Source: Mesorhizobium carmichaelinearum | GTDB taxonomy: Bacteria; Pseudomonadota; Alphaproteobacteria; Rhizobiales; Rhizobiaceae | Direction of reading: 5' to 3' | Assembly: GCF_900199455.1 (NCBI RefSeq) | Contig: NZ_FZQR01000017.1 | Span: 50,247-114,246, forward strand | Length of the DNA stretch: 64,000 bases | Part shown: piece by piece, positions 16,982 through 26,449 of the stretch | Position numbering within the stretch: position 1 is the stretch's first letter | Layout of the letters: each line of letters opens with the position of its first letter | Made by a program: the position numbers and the translations under genes | Notes under the pieces: model-generated | What the model was told of the DNA's origin: nothing | The model's database searches: none | What the model saw: the letters and a program-made list of their open reading frames with translations, nothing else

Positions 16982-17209
16982 GGTCGTCACTCCTCGTTGA
17001 ATTGCTCACAACGGAGGTGGTTTACCGAAGGTTCCGCTGTCTGCGATTCAAAGATGCCGTGCGATCCGGCCGTCTGATCTTGAATGTATTCGAACTGCGA
17101 GCCTCAGCAAGTTCGCAAGGTCCTGACGGACCTCTCAACAGGAGATAGTTTAGTGCCAATTCTTTCGACGATCGTCAGGAACAACCCTCTTCCCCGCGCA
17201 TTGCCTGTC

Positions 17210-17845
17210 GACAGACAGGAGCGCGAGGAGGCATCGCCGCTCAAAGTCGCTCCCGAACAGGCCCCAGAAGAACTGACACGCATCCGCATCGATACCTACT
17301 TCGGAATGGCCATCTCCAACGCCGTGGCCCTTTTCATAATCGTGACCACGGCGGCCACCCTCAATGCCAATGGTGTGACCGACATTCAGACCTCATCGCA
17401 GGCGGCCGAGGCGCTTCGTCCGATCGCCGGTCAGTTTGCGTTCTTCGTCTTTTGCGCTTGGAATTATTGGCACGGGCTTGCTCGCTTTGCCCGTACTCGC
17501 CGGGTCGTCCGCCTATGCGTTGGGAGAGACACTCGGCTGGAACGTGGGATTAGCCAAAAAGCCGCATCGGGCCAAAGCGTTTTACAGCACGATTGCTGTG
17601 CCGACGCTGGTTGGCGTCGCCCTCAATTTCACCCCGATCGATCCGATAAAGACTCTGTTCTGGAGCGCGGTGATCAATGGCGTAGTGGCTGTGCCGGTCA
17701 TGGGCATGATGATGCATCTGTCGGGCAAGCGCGCGGCAATGGGAGACTTTCAGCTGCCGACAGGGCTAAAAATTGTCGGCTGGCTTGCCACTGCGGTCAT
17801 GGCCGTGGCTGCAGTTGGCCTCTTTGCGACGTGGTGGTGTGAGCT
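17210..17845 (+). pseudogene. second Nramp-like transporter, N-truncated and frameshifted
   Basis: From about residue 220 of the family onward, the sequence matches the intact transporter at 11636 (RIRIDTYFGMAISNAVALFI, GVTDIQTSSQAAEALRP). At about 17450 the frame shifts and continues as IIGTGLLALPVLAGSSAYAL, then NFTPIDPIKTLFWSAVINGV. The first half, including the TM1 and TM6 metal site, is absent. It is a non-functional relic of a paralogue or a partial duplication. Confidence 0.8.
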
Positions 17846-18153
17846 TGCGAACGATAGCGTAGGTCGCACGCTAGAATGGTCCTTATTAGGAATCGGCACC
17901 GACCTTCAAATGGCGATCTCGGGCGATCACAGTGCTTCTCCAGCACATGCTCCGGCCGGCGGGCTTTTCGTTTAGGCAAGCCAGCCGGGCGACCGGCGCT
18001 TGATGCTCGGATTCGCGGAACGCGCTATTTCCGCTTTGACTTCGGCCCCGTCGCCTTCTTCGCGGCAGGCTCGGCCTTCCCCGCCGGGCCGTGCTTCCGC
18101 TGATGCGTGTGCGACTGTCTTAAGTTGTGCCTTGATCTTGGCGTGCGATTTGG

Positions 18154-18372
18154 CCTTGTCGACACCTCGCCGAAGTGTGGCGCGAGGGCATGCGCGATTA
18201 CGCTACGGTGGCAATGCATTGGTCTGCCATCGATGTGATGCGCAACCGTCAAACAGGCGCCATCGAAAAAGTGGACCCAAACAATCCGGTCGACACAACG
18301 GAACTGTGGACCTTCACTCGTTAGGCTGGGCAACCATGGCTGCTATCTGCGATCCAGGAAACGGCCAATTGA
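18154..18372 (+). pseudogene. Tim44-like domain remnant with in-frame stop
   Basis: The plus-strand frame reads HLAEVWREGMRDYATVAMHW, then VDTTELWTFTR, a TAG at 18322-18324, then AGQPWLLSAIQETAN. This matches the C-terminal part of bacterial Tim44-like (TimA-type) membrane proteins. The N-terminal membrane region is missing and the stop interrupts the final strand. Confidence 0.6.
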
Positions 18373-18482
18373 AGGGCCGCGACGCCGGCTCTCAATGCCG
18401 ATGCTTCTGCGGCGAGTTCGCACGGAACGATTCGGGATCTTCCGCATTGCGGTTCCTGGGACCAAGATTAGGAGAAGCTGAT

Positions 18483-18743
18483 ATGAAGAAAGCAATTATC
18501 GCGGCGGCAGTTTTCGGTTTTCTAGGTGCGAGTTCACAAGCCCAGGCGATCGGGTGTCTGTCGGGTGGCGTAGCCGGCGGGGTGGCCGGCCACTATGCAG
18601 GCCATCATACGGTACTCGGAGCCTTGGGTGGGTGTGTTGTGGGTCACCAGCTCCACAAGAAGCAGAAGCGCAAGAAACAACAACTGGAGCAACAGCAGGC
18701 CTTACCTCCCCAGCCAGCGGTCAAAAAGCCGACAGCTCAATAA
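18483..18743 (+). CDS. glycine-zipper 2TM domain lipoprotein-like exported protein
   Basis: The 86-aa protein has a signal peptide ending ASSQAQA, a glycine zipper CLSGGVAGGVAGHYAGHHT and GALGGCVVGHQL, then a basic Gln-rich tail. Members sit in the envelope and respond to stress. AGGAGAAGC upstream supports the ATG at 18483. Confidence 0.7.
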   Translation: MKKAIIAAAVFGFLGASSQAQAIGCLSGGVAGGVAGHYAGHHTVLGALGGCVVGHQLHKKQKRKKQQLEQQQALPPQPAVKKPTAQ

Positions 18744-18778
18744 CGCTCGGCCGATAGCGCGTGCAGTGGAACGGGATT

Positions 18779-19120
18779 ATGGATCGTCCTTTGTACTTTT
18801 TGGCGGAGTTTTTTCTCAAGGCCCCCGGCTTTTACGTAATGCTGGGGGCAGCGGTCACCTGTGCGGCGTTCGCCAGTTCGTCGGTTGGAAGCTACATCCT
18901 CTCGATATCAGCCATTGCGTTGACCGGCGTCGTTCTGATCCAGAACAACCGAGATACCCGCGCGATGCAGGCCAAATTGAACGAAATTATTGTCGCGTTG
19001 GACAATGCGCGAAACGAGGTGGTTGGTCTTGAACATGCTACGCACGCGGAGATTACCGCTGAGATTGAGAAGATCGAGCGAAACGCTGCACTTTCGAGCA
19101 ACCGTGAGACCCTCGAATGA
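18779..19120 (+). CDS. low-affinity iron permease family protein
   Basis: The 113-aa product has two membrane helices (FYVMLGAAVTCAAFASSSVG and YILSISAIALTGVVLI) followed by IQNNRDTRAMQAKLNEIIVA and a helical acidic tail, the signature of bacterial low-affinity iron permease family proteins. These are shorter than fungal Fet4, and their transport role is not established. Its stop overlaps the next start as ATGA. Confidence 0.8.
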   Translation: MDRPLYFLAEFFLKAPGFYVMLGAAVTCAAFASSSVGSYILSISAIALTGVVLIQNNRDTRAMQAKLNEIIVALDNARNEVVGLEHATHAEITAEIEKIERNAALSSNRETLE

Positions 19121-19300
19121 GAAACTATCGCGTTGACGAAATGGAAGATGACACCGTGCGCAAGACGCATGCGATCAAAGCACCGACGCCGTTCGAAGCT
19201 GCGGGAAAAGCCGTTAGCCAAAACGTGAAGCTAACCAAGCAGCCTGTAGGCAATTGGGTGAGGGTTACGGACGAAGAGAAGGGCCTGGTTTTTGGCTGCC
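19117..19300 (+). pseudogene. small hypothetical gene truncated by IS21 debris
   Basis: It begins MRNYRVDEMEDDTVRKTHAI, overlapping the upstream stop, and continues to VRVTDEEKGLVF. Downstream the frame loses coherence and IS21 sequence begins. It is probably translationally coupled to the permease-like gene. I do not recognise the family. Confidence 0.45.
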
Positions 19301-19369
19301 GAAGGATACGGGCGAGCGAGCGACAGTGTCGGACAACCTCCTCGACCGCGCCTTCGAGGCATCGGCACC

Positions 19370-19617
19370 GAACAGCTTCAGCGAGTGGGCGAGTGTCTTC
19401 GGCGATGCCAAGATGACAACCGCCCTTCTCGACCGGCTGACCCATCATTGCCACATCCTGGAAACCGGAAACGACAGCTTCCGGTTCAAGAACAGCTCTG
19501 CACAAGAGCCTAAGAAAGCGAAGGAGAAAGCCAGAACCTTGACCCTCAACCCCGAACCGAAACATACATGAGAGGCGGGTCACTTCTCGGTGGAAATACC
19601 GGTCAGTTCTCAGTGAA
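19370..19617 (+). mobile_element. IS21-family right-end remnant with IstB C-terminus
   Basis: The frame reads SEWASVFGDAKMTTALLDRL, HHCHILETGNDSFRFKN and stops at 19571. This is the C-terminus of the IstB helper ATPase. It is followed by the element's right end with two inverted copies of the CACTGAGAACTGACC-like transposase-site motif, ending AATCAACA at 19617. The matching left end (TGTTGATT with the same motif) occurs at 53520. Confidence 0.8.
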
Positions 19618-19632
19618 AATCAACACCTAGGA

Positions 19633-19743
19633 TCAGGCTGCGGCGGATGAGCTCGATGAGATCGTGGCGAGCACCGCCAATGCGACAGCAAACGCGAGTG
19701 GCGTGAACAGGAGAGCGGCGCAAATCGGATTGATCTTCCACAT
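19633..19743 (-). CDS. possible 36-aa single-helix membrane peptide
   Basis: The frame starts MWKINPICAALLFTPLAFAV and has one strongly hydrophobic helix ending in a Ser/Ala tail. The ribosome site is weak. It abuts the IS21 end, so it may be the remnant of a longer gene. Confidence 0.3.
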   Translation of the reverse strand: MWKINPICAALLFTPLAFAVALAVLATISSSSSAAA

Positions 19744-20845
19744 CGGTGACCATCTGCGCTGCATTTTAATCGAACCCGAACAAACATCGTTAACGCAGCA
19801 CGATCGAGCTGCACAAGGATCAACAATGATTTCATACTGTTACGGCGACGCTCGCCTGGCCGCGATCATCGGCAGCTGGAAGCCCTACCTTTAGCCCGGG
19901 TAACCATCCACAGTGCCAAGCGAGGAACATTAGAGTTTACTAATAGTTAACTAGGTCGGCAACACGAGCGTCTGTGGGCTCTGCAGAAATGAGAGAACCG
20001 TCATCCGTGCAACCTGAGCAGGGCGAACGAGCTCCTGGACACGAAGGAATAAGGCCGAAGTTCACTCGAAGCAAGCCAGACGGAGCTAAGGCGCGGGTCG
20101 AGGAGAGCACGCCGCGGCGCCGGTGTCGCGATGCCTGCGAGTTTGATCGGTTCGTCGCTCATGTCGGATAGATTCCACAAAACGGTCTTGACGGGCAAGA
20201 AAAAATGTTCCTTTTCTGTTCTCACCTGAGCCCTATGCGCCAAAGCACCGCGACTTCCCGCTGTCAAAGCTGAACGACACCAGGCGTGCCTTCCGATCTC
20301 ATTCAGATTTTCGGCGATGTCGATGTCGATTCCTCGCCTTCCGGATCAAGTGCGAGAACGGCAAGGATCACGGCAGGCTCGAGGTCGAGGCATTCGTGCC
20401 GACCGGGCGCGAAGCGGTCGGCCTGCGTATCCGTCGTCTCGTGGTAATCAAGATCAACCGCGTGCCGATTTGGCGCGAGGATCATCCTGCATGAGGAAGA
20501 AAGCATCCGCTGCTATCGCCCATCTCGGCAAAGATGCCCCATTTATTCGATGGAATCTGACGGGGCCGGCTCGTCCTCCTACGGCTGGATAGCGCCAGTC
20601 ACATAATCGGATGAACGGGCCAATTGTGGATGATTACCCATATAGCCACGACGATTATCGCAACGACGGCGGCGTATTCCAGTAGGAGTTTTCGAGGGGG
20701 CATACCTGCGTAACTCCGACTGCGACGTTACGATTCAAACGCCTCTCGGCTTCCGATGTTCAACGCGATTCCACATAGAAAGGCCAGCGAGGTCCATCGA
20801 TATAGGTCAAAGTTAATGCGGAGAACGATCTAGCGAGTGCTGAGT
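19744..20845. other. 1.1-kb stretch without a supported gene
   Basis: No intact gene is evident. A plus-strand frame at about 20318-20500 (RLEVEAFVPTGREAVGLRIR, then INRVPIWREDHPA and a stop) has coding-like composition and may be the tail of a lost gene. I cannot identify it. Confidence 0.4.
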
Positions 20846-21082
20846 TCAATCACACCACGCAGAAGAGACCACCAGCGATGCCTCGAAGATATGGCGCCCG
20901 GTCTCGTCCCGCACCTTGACGGTAATGGCGGTGCGGTCGTTCTCGATCATCTCGTCGCGGACAATGTCGGGCAGGATGCGTATCGCCTCTCGCCGCAAGC
21001 GTTCGCGTGTTTCGAAAACCTGGCCGTCATCGTCGACCGTGAGACCGTCGCCATTGTACAGGTCGAGATAATATCGAGGCGT
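20846..21082 (-). pseudogene. DUF6894 family protein with start codon changed to ACG
   Basis: The frame reads PRYYLDLYNGDGLTVDDDGQ, RREAIRILPDIVRDEM and ITVKVRDETGRHIFEASLVV, matching the DUF6894 small proteins common in rhizobia, through a natural stop at 20846. Where family members have ATG the codon is ACG (21082-21080), and no ATG, GTG or TTG exists upstream before a stop. It may be silent, or start inefficiently at ACG. Confidence 0.7.
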
Positions 21083-21198
21083 GATGGGCTGAACCTCAAA
21101 ACTGTTGTTGTTGGCGAGAGAGATTCAACCGACAATTCCCGGACTGAGTTGTTGTTCCATCAGCGGAGGCATTTGGCGGGAACAACGCGCTCCAACAA

Positions 21199-22023
21199 AT
21201 GTTAATTCCTTGCGTATTTCGAACATTTAGTGCGGGTGCAGCCGCCCTTGCGTCCGAAGGAAACAGTTGGCTATCAACTCTGAGCCCTTCGCTGGAGATA
21301 GCGGTGCTTGAATCCCTTTATCTGAACCTTGGTCAGCATGACGCTCTTTCAGACGCCGAGAAGGCGCTGCTGGCCGGCGCGATGACGTTCGAGCGGCATT
21401 TTGCCACCGGCCAGGACATCGTCGCTTCGGGATCGCGGCCGACCTACTCGACGCTGATTCTTGATGGCCTCGCGGCGCGCTACAAGGTGCTGGAGAATGG
21501 CAGCCGACAGTTCACCTCATTGCAAGTACCTGGCGACTTTGTCGATCTCCATGCCTTCCTGTTGAAGACCATGGATCACGGCATCGTCGCCCTTTCGCCC
21601 TGTCATGTCAGGTTCGCCGATCATGGCCGGCTTCGGACCATCACCGAGCAGGCGCCGCATCTGACCCGGCTGCTGTGGCTGGACACGCTGGTCGACGGTG
21701 CCATCCACCGCGAATGGATCGTCGCCATGGGGCGGCGCTCCAAGACCTCGCATCTGGCCCATCTCGTCTGCGAGCTTTTTGTGCGGCTGCAGGTCGTCCA
21801 GCGCACCAATGGCATGAGCTTCCATCTGCCACTCTCGCAGGCTGAAATGGCTGACGTGCTCGGCCTGTCGGTGGTTCACATGAACCGCGTCATCGGCGCC
21901 TTGCGCAAGGTCGGTGTCGTCAGTTGGGCAAACCATACGGTGACCATATTAGACTGGCACCGGCTACAGGAAATCGCCGAGTTCGACCCGACCTACCTCA
22001 GCATGTTGCGGGAGCCGCGCTAA
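21199..22023 (+). CDS. Crp/Fnr-family transcriptional regulator
   Basis: The 274-aa protein has an N-terminal cyclic-nucleotide-binding fold (FERHFATGQDIVASGSRPTY, LQVPGDFVDLHAFLLKTMDH) and a C-terminal winged helix (PLSQAEMADVLGLSVVHMNR). It lacks the cysteine cluster of FNR, so it is not an oxygen-sensing iron-sulfur type. Such solo regulators are abundant in Mesorhizobium. The start could be later than 21199, because the first 35 residues are not family-like. Confidence 0.9.
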   Translation: MLIPCVFRTFSAGAAALASEGNSWLSTLSPSLEIAVLESLYLNLGQHDALSDAEKALLAGAMTFERHFATGQDIVASGSRPTYSTLILDGLAARYKVLENGSRQFTSLQVPGDFVDLHAFLLKTMDHGIVALSPCHVRFADHGRLRTITEQAPHLTRLLWLDTLVDGAIHREWIVAMGRRSKTSHLAHLVCELFVRLQVVQRTNGMSFHLPLSQAEMADVLGLSVVHMNRVIGALRKVGVVSWANHTVTILDWHRLQEIAEFDPTYLSMLREPR

Positions 22024-22225
22024 TTATATTGATATTCAGGCGATGCCGGCTCGTCGCGGCGACCCCATCAACGGAGATCACCATGCCTCAAAGGACCCTG
22101 ACCGACACCCTGACCGCCCGCGAAGATCGACAAGGACGGATCGAGCATGCAGATCACGAATCGAAGATGGTGGTCGAAGCGGAGCGCCCGCCTAGCTCGC
22201 AATGCCAAGACATCGCGCCTGCACC

Positions 22226-22507
22226 ATGAAACCTGTCATAGCTACCGAGACCGAACAGCCCGAGATATATGCGCTGGTAAGGCGCGAGTTGCCGGCCATC
22301 CACCGAGGTGTCGGGAAGATGGGAAAGCAAATGCGCGGCCTCTCCGATGTAGGCCAGAAGCTCGCGATTGCCGAATTGACAGCTACTTGGATTTTGGCCA
22401 ACTATCCCGAAGACCTCGATCTGGCGTTGTCGCTTTCAGATGCGATACGCCACCATACCGATATCTATCTGAGAGAGAGCAAAAAGAAGCTTGGCGCCCG
22501 CCACTGA
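22226..22507 (+). CDS. hypothetical protein
   Basis: The 93-aa helical protein starts MKPVIATETEQPEIYALVRR and contains LAIAELTATWILANYPEDLD. I do not recognise it. Its stop is directly followed by the open frame of a truncated glycosyltransferase. Confidence 0.5.
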   Translation: MKPVIATETEQPEIYALVRRELPAIHRGVGKMGKQMRGLSDVGQKLAIAELTATWILANYPEDLDLALSLSDAIRHHTDIYLRESKKKLGARH

Positions 22508-23265
22508 TGAGCGGACCGCGTCGCAAAGTCGCTTCTGTATGATGCCGGTATCGATGTGCCGGTGGTTGAAATCGCCAGGCGAGTCTTCGTTGGGGCTGCG
22601 CGCAATGTAGGGATTGCCGCAACGGAGGCGCCCTTCGTTGCTTTCCTTGCAGACGTTGCCCGGCTTGCCCAGGTTGGGCAGAGGCACGACTTCGCCGGCA
22701 CCTTGCGGGGGCAGCCACGGTTTCGAGTGCGATTGCGAACAGCCATCCCCGCAATCCGTTTGCCTGTGCCGCATATCTTGCGCTGTTCCCGCGCCGCCTT
22801 CCGGGCCTTCCTGCAGATCTGGCGCTGCGCTACGGCGTCTCTTTCGACCGCCGGCTGTTCGACGAATACGGGTTGTTCGAAGAATCGATGCGGATTGCCG
22901 AGGACACCGAATTTCTCAAACGGTTGCCGCCGCATCTCGAGCCGGTCTGGGAGCCGGAGGTCAAAACGATCCATCGCAACGAAACGCGATTGAGTGGTTT
23001 GCTCTTCGACCAGTACAGGCGCGGCTATCGCAGTGGCACCTATTGCACCGAGGCAACTCAGGCCAAGCCTTTTCATCTTGCTCGCAACAATTTCAGGGAT
23101 CGCCGGCAGATTCGCAAACTGGCAAGGGTCGGGCTGTCTGGACCGGAGTTGAGCTTAGCCATGCGTTCGATGCCGATTGTCTTGTCGGCTCTGTCCGCAA
23201 GATCTCTCGGCATCTATATGGGCGCTCGCGATCGTTTGAAAAATGTGCGGAAAGTCAAAGGATGA
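22508..23265 (+). pseudogene. GT2-family glycosyltransferase, 5'-truncated and frameshifted
   Basis: The frame opens at a stop with YDAGIDVPVVEIARRVFVGA and reads AARNVGIAATEAPFVAFLAD, the GT2 N-terminal pattern. One base is missing near 22658. The family then continues in another frame (PGWAEARLRRHLAGAATVSS, then FDRRLFDEYGLFEESMRIAE, then DTEFLKRLPPH) to a stop at 23265. The first 30-40 residues are lost. A 63-bp piece of this gene is repeated at 24237. Confidence 0.75.
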
Positions 23266-23334
23266 TTGCTAGCCAGAAAGGCGGCGCGATCGCTCGGCTG
23301 ACCACTTGCTATTTCTTAATGATATTGCCGTGGT

Positions 23335-23523
23335 TCAGGTCGAAGGCCTGAGTGTCGCCGGCCTGCTTGTAAAAATCGTCCTGAAGTTCTCCCATTCGCC
23401 GAGGTAGCCGCCGCAACTCGTACAATGGATGGAGATATGCTCAGTGGCGTTGTCGGGGATATCCATCTGGATCGTCCCGCACGCCTTGCAATCGAGTTTG
23501 TGGTCGAGTCGCTTGGGGTCCAT
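23335..23523 (-). CDS. small zinc-ribbon protein
   Basis: The 62-aa product has two CxxC pairs, LDCKACGTIQ and IHCTSCGGYLGEWENF, forming a likely zinc ribbon. GGAGGG lies upstream of ATG 23523. A distant relative with the same CGxYLG ending is at 30154-30363. Function unknown. Confidence 0.6.
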   Translation of the reverse strand: MDPKRLDHKLDCKACGTIQMDIPDNATEHISIHCTSCGGYLGEWENFRTIFTSRPATLRPST

Positions 23524-23573
23524 CGGGACTTCAACCCTCCTGCCAGCTACGTTTAGCGTCCGCCAAGATGGCG

Positions 23574-23783
23574 CTAATAGCCGCGCGGTCTGGATTTCGG
23601 TGCTGGCGCGCTTTCAGACGGGTTTGCGACCAATCTGGCAGATCGCCGATGATCTCTTAGCCACAGGAACTTCGTTCTTCTAGCCAGCAGCTCATCGCGA
23701 TCGCCAGCGGTCGCGCGGCCATGCGTTGCAGCGATCACATAGTCGGCTCTGTTCGTTCGGTAGTCTTCTTTTTGTACAGACAT
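23574..23783 (-). CDS. small hypothetical protein
   Basis: The ATG at 23783 has a near-perfect GGGAGGAAACG ribosome site and opens MSVQKEDYRTNRADYVIAAT. The product is 69 aa. The last third is Pro/Ser/Arg rich and may result from a frameshift. I do not recognise it. Confidence 0.5.
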   Translation of the reverse strand: MSVQKEDYRTNRADYVIAATHGRATAGDRDELLARRTKFLWLRDHRRSARLVANPSESAPAPKSRPRGY

Positions 23784-23869
23784 CGTTTCCTCCCAGTCCG
23801 CGGCCTTTTTCCCTCCTTTTGGCCTTGGGGAGACACTAGCTGCCGATGTGCCGCAGGAGTCTACCAATT

Positions 23870-24236
23870 GGAGATTGTATTAAAATGATACACTCCGCCG
23901 TCGCGGCTAGGAGATAGGCGACAAGGGTGCGGACCAGGGCCAGGACGCAAGCGGCCGGGTATATCTTTCAGCCGACGGAACGTTTTGTGCGGTCCCTGCA
24001 CTCGCAAAACCGCGATTCAATCAGCATGTGCTAAAATAGTTCCGGAACATTTTAGATGAATGGCGAGTTCTGACAGAGGGGCGGTCGTCTCCTCAAGATG
24101 TAGCCCCTCCGCCGCGCCGGCCCCCGCGGCGGACTTTTGCTTTGACCGACTTACGTCGCTGTCAGGCCATCGTCTGATTTTGAATCGGATCCAGCATCGT
24201 CCAAGTCAGGGCTCTAACATCGGGGCATCGTTCTCG
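23870..24236. other. intergenic stretch without a supported gene
   Basis: I see no coding sequence or clear signal here. It ends at the copied glycosyltransferase fragment. Confidence 0.4.
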
Positions 24237-24300
24237 ATCCATCGCAACGAAACGCGATTGCGTGGTTTGCTCTTCGACCAGTACAGGCGCGGCTATCGGA
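24237..24300 (+). repeat. copied 63-bp fragment of the GT2 pseudogene
   Basis: This segment is nearly identical to 22969-23032 inside the GT2 pseudogene (encoding IHRNETRL and LLFDQYRRGYR), with one base difference that changes Ser to Arg. The sequences on either side are unrelated. It marks a local duplication or an assembly scar. Bases 24301-24669 hold no named gene, only a basic minus-strand frame ending RQQRRAAERQAKKRA at 24442. Confidence 0.75.
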
Positions 24301-24669
24301 GTAGCATAGCTGTGCGGCAGCCGGGCCGTCTACACAGGCCACCAAGCCAGCGCCAGTACGACGCCACGGAGAGCATGAAGCCAAGCCAGGCCGTCGCCCT
24401 ACCGACCATTGATTGACCTCAGCATGTCGAGGCGAAAGCTCTCAGGCGCGTTTCTTAGCCTGGCGCTCGGCCGCTCGCCGCTGCTGCCTGTTGATCAACT
24501 GCACGATGTTGTCCGCTCGCTGTCGGAAAGGATTGATTTTCTCGCCGATCGGACGCCTGAAATACCTCAGAACGTCATCGTGGTCGCGATCGTTCTGCCT
24601 CAATCGGGCAAGCGCGCGTCAGTGCCCAGGGCTGGCCATGGCGCTTGATGGCGACCAAGAGGCCGCCGA

Positions 24670-25744
24670 ATGACCAATGTGCTCGCCGCCAAAACAGCGC
24701 TTCGGCCGCTCTACATTCCCAGCTCGGACGCTATCACTGTCAAGCAGGCCCTTGAGGTGTTCAGGGAGCACCGTCATACCGAAGACACTCTGCGCAGGCT
24801 GATCAGACGATATGGGTTTCCTAACGTGTCGACAAAGGCGGCCGTCGGCGGAAGTCATCGCTATTGGCGCGTCAGCAGCACCGCCGTTGATGGAGGCGCG
24901 CGTGTCGCCATTGCCGAAATATTGATGCGCGAAACGCCATGGGGCGCAAATGTCGCCACCGGCGAGCGCTTCCGATGTCACGTTTGGGGCCGCCGCCAAT
25001 GCGTTCGATGGCAATATCTCGACTGTCTGGCGGGCCAGTTCGGCGACTGCTTCCATCACCTACGATTTCGGATCGGGAAAGGATATCCAGCAGGTCGTGA
25101 TCAAGGCATTTCCTACTGTGCCGAGCGAGTCCCCCAAGGACTTTACGATCCAATACTCCGACGACGGTTCGATCTTCACGACCTTCGCGACAGTGAGCTG
25201 GTCCGGTGCGCTGCCGGCCAACCCTATCGGCGAGGCTCGGGCATTCAGCGCCGCCGGCCGCGACGTTGTCATTGGCGCGGCGCGCTATTGGGCGGTGTCC
25301 TTCGCGGATAACCAGGCCGGCGGCGGCGGCGGCATGCGCCTCGTTGATATCAATTACCGGGAAACGTCCGGCGGCAGCAACGTCAGCGGCGGCACACCGT
25401 CGGTGTCCTCGGCGGCAAACAGCACCACCGCCTCCATGGCGCGCGACGCGAACACGGCAACGGTCTGGGATTCCGACGTGCCCTATCCGGTCGCCTTCTA
25501 CATCGACTGGGGTTCGTCCAACGACAAGGACATCCTCGAAATCCTTGTGCAAGCCATCCACGGGCCGAAGAACTTCAACATTTGCCGGTCCTATGACGCC
25601 ATCGTCTACAGCCTCGTCTGGACTCCGTCCACGCAAGGCGCCTGGACGAACCTCGAAATCAAAGCACGAAATGATCGGCAAAGCCCGACCCCGGGGGGCC
25701 ATCGGTCCCGAAAAGGTCGAAAGCCGCTAGACCCGCCCCATTAA
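24670..25744 (+). pseudogene. discoidin-like (F5/8 type C) repeat protein, frameshifted
   Basis: After a helical N-terminus (VKQALEVFREHRHTEDTLRR) the frame enters RYWRVSSTAVDGGARVAIAE. At about 24957 one base is missing, and the rest continues in the next frame as AANAFDGNISTVWRASSATA, FTIQYSDDGSIFTTFATVSW and a second RYWAVSFADNQAGGGGGMRL unit. This is the jelly-roll carbohydrate-binding pattern seen in phage tail or adhesin-type proteins. The N-terminal piece looks unrelated and may be a fusion by deletion. Confidence 0.55.
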
Positions 25745-25886
25745 AATTCGCGGATTTTTTTCTGTTTGATTAAATTTCGGGCCGACGATTAATCAAAGAA
25801 GCCCGGAAGCCCTAGGGTCGAGACCATATTATTGCATGATCGGCATTTGGTCGTTTGCAACTTACTGGTGTGTGAAATGGGTTTTT

Positions 25887-26054
25887 TCAGTCCGTGCATG
25901 GGAAAACGGAAAACGGAGTCTTCAGCGGCCCAAGCCCTTCGACCGCCGTCAGCAAAGCCACATCGATTTTCTGGGCTTCCGTCATGGCTTTCGGCAGGGT
26001 CGCGCGTGTCGCTTGCCAGGGATTGGGTGGTGCAAAGTCGGATAGCTTGGTCAT
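25887..26054 (-). CDS. small protein of the repeated divergent module (copy 1, minus arm)
   Basis: A 55-aa frame starts MTKLSDFAPPNPWQATRATL at 26054. Its first nine residues and upstream DNA match the start of the 60-aa zinc-ribbon gene at 32866. It faces away from the 41-aa gene at 26161. Function unknown. Confidence 0.45.
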   Translation of the reverse strand: MTKLSDFAPPNPWQATRATLPKAMTEAQKIDVALLTAVEGLGPLKTPFSVFPCTD

Positions 26055-26114
26055 CTCGTCGTCAGTCCGTCACCTTTAACGCCATACCCTGATAGTGGGG
26101 CGGGAGACGATGGC

Positions 26115-26206
26115 GTCAAATATTAGCGGAACCTAATCTCCGGCCGCAAATTGCTTCATCATGAACGATCAGCCGCCGCCCGAAAAATTGGTGCCAGAGC
26201 CGTTGC
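26115..26206. repeat. repeated divergent intergenic module, copy 1
   Basis: About 90 bp, including TTAGCGGAACCTAAT, GCCGCAAATTGCTTCATCAT and the start of the MNDQPPPEK frame, recurs at 32919-33010 and in part at 39691-39735. It carries a divergent start region and probably promoters for both arms. Confidence 0.7.
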
Positions 26207-26286
26207 CGAGGTGGCAAAATAGCAGAGGCTCGCTGCTTGCGGCTGCTCTTCTAGCCCTCGCCTTTTGCGCCCTGCTCGGGTTGTAG
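26161..26286 (+). CDS. 41-aa single-helix membrane peptide (module copy 1, plus arm)
   Basis: The frame reads MNDQPPPEKLVPEPLPRWQN followed by a hydrophobic helix SLLAAALLALAFCALLGL and a stop. A proline-rich cytosolic arm plus one membrane helix is a plausible small membrane protein. The first 17 residues recur at 32964, where the helix has been replaced by other sequence, which argues that this frame is real. Confidence 0.55.
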   Translation: MNDQPPPEKLVPEPLPRWQNSRGSLLAAALLALAFCALLGL

Positions 26287-26404
26287 TTGTTTAAATGAGC
26301 ACGCGCGTACTTGATGCCGATGCCGTTGTACGCCGAAAAAAGGCTGGACGCTTTGATCGATGGCAAGACGGTGGTGACGGCCTTTTGCAATGTGGCAGCC
26401 TGCA

Positions 26405-26429
26405 GCCCGCCGCCGATGCGGCGACGGGC
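26405..26429 (-). terminator. hairpin downstream of the first DUF1236 gene
   Basis: GCCCGCCGC pairs with GCGGCGACGGGC just beyond the DUF1236 stop. The paralogue at 31364 has a comparable hairpin in the same position. Confidence 0.55.
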
Positions 26430-26449
26430 TTCAAGTCGAAGCGTGCAGA

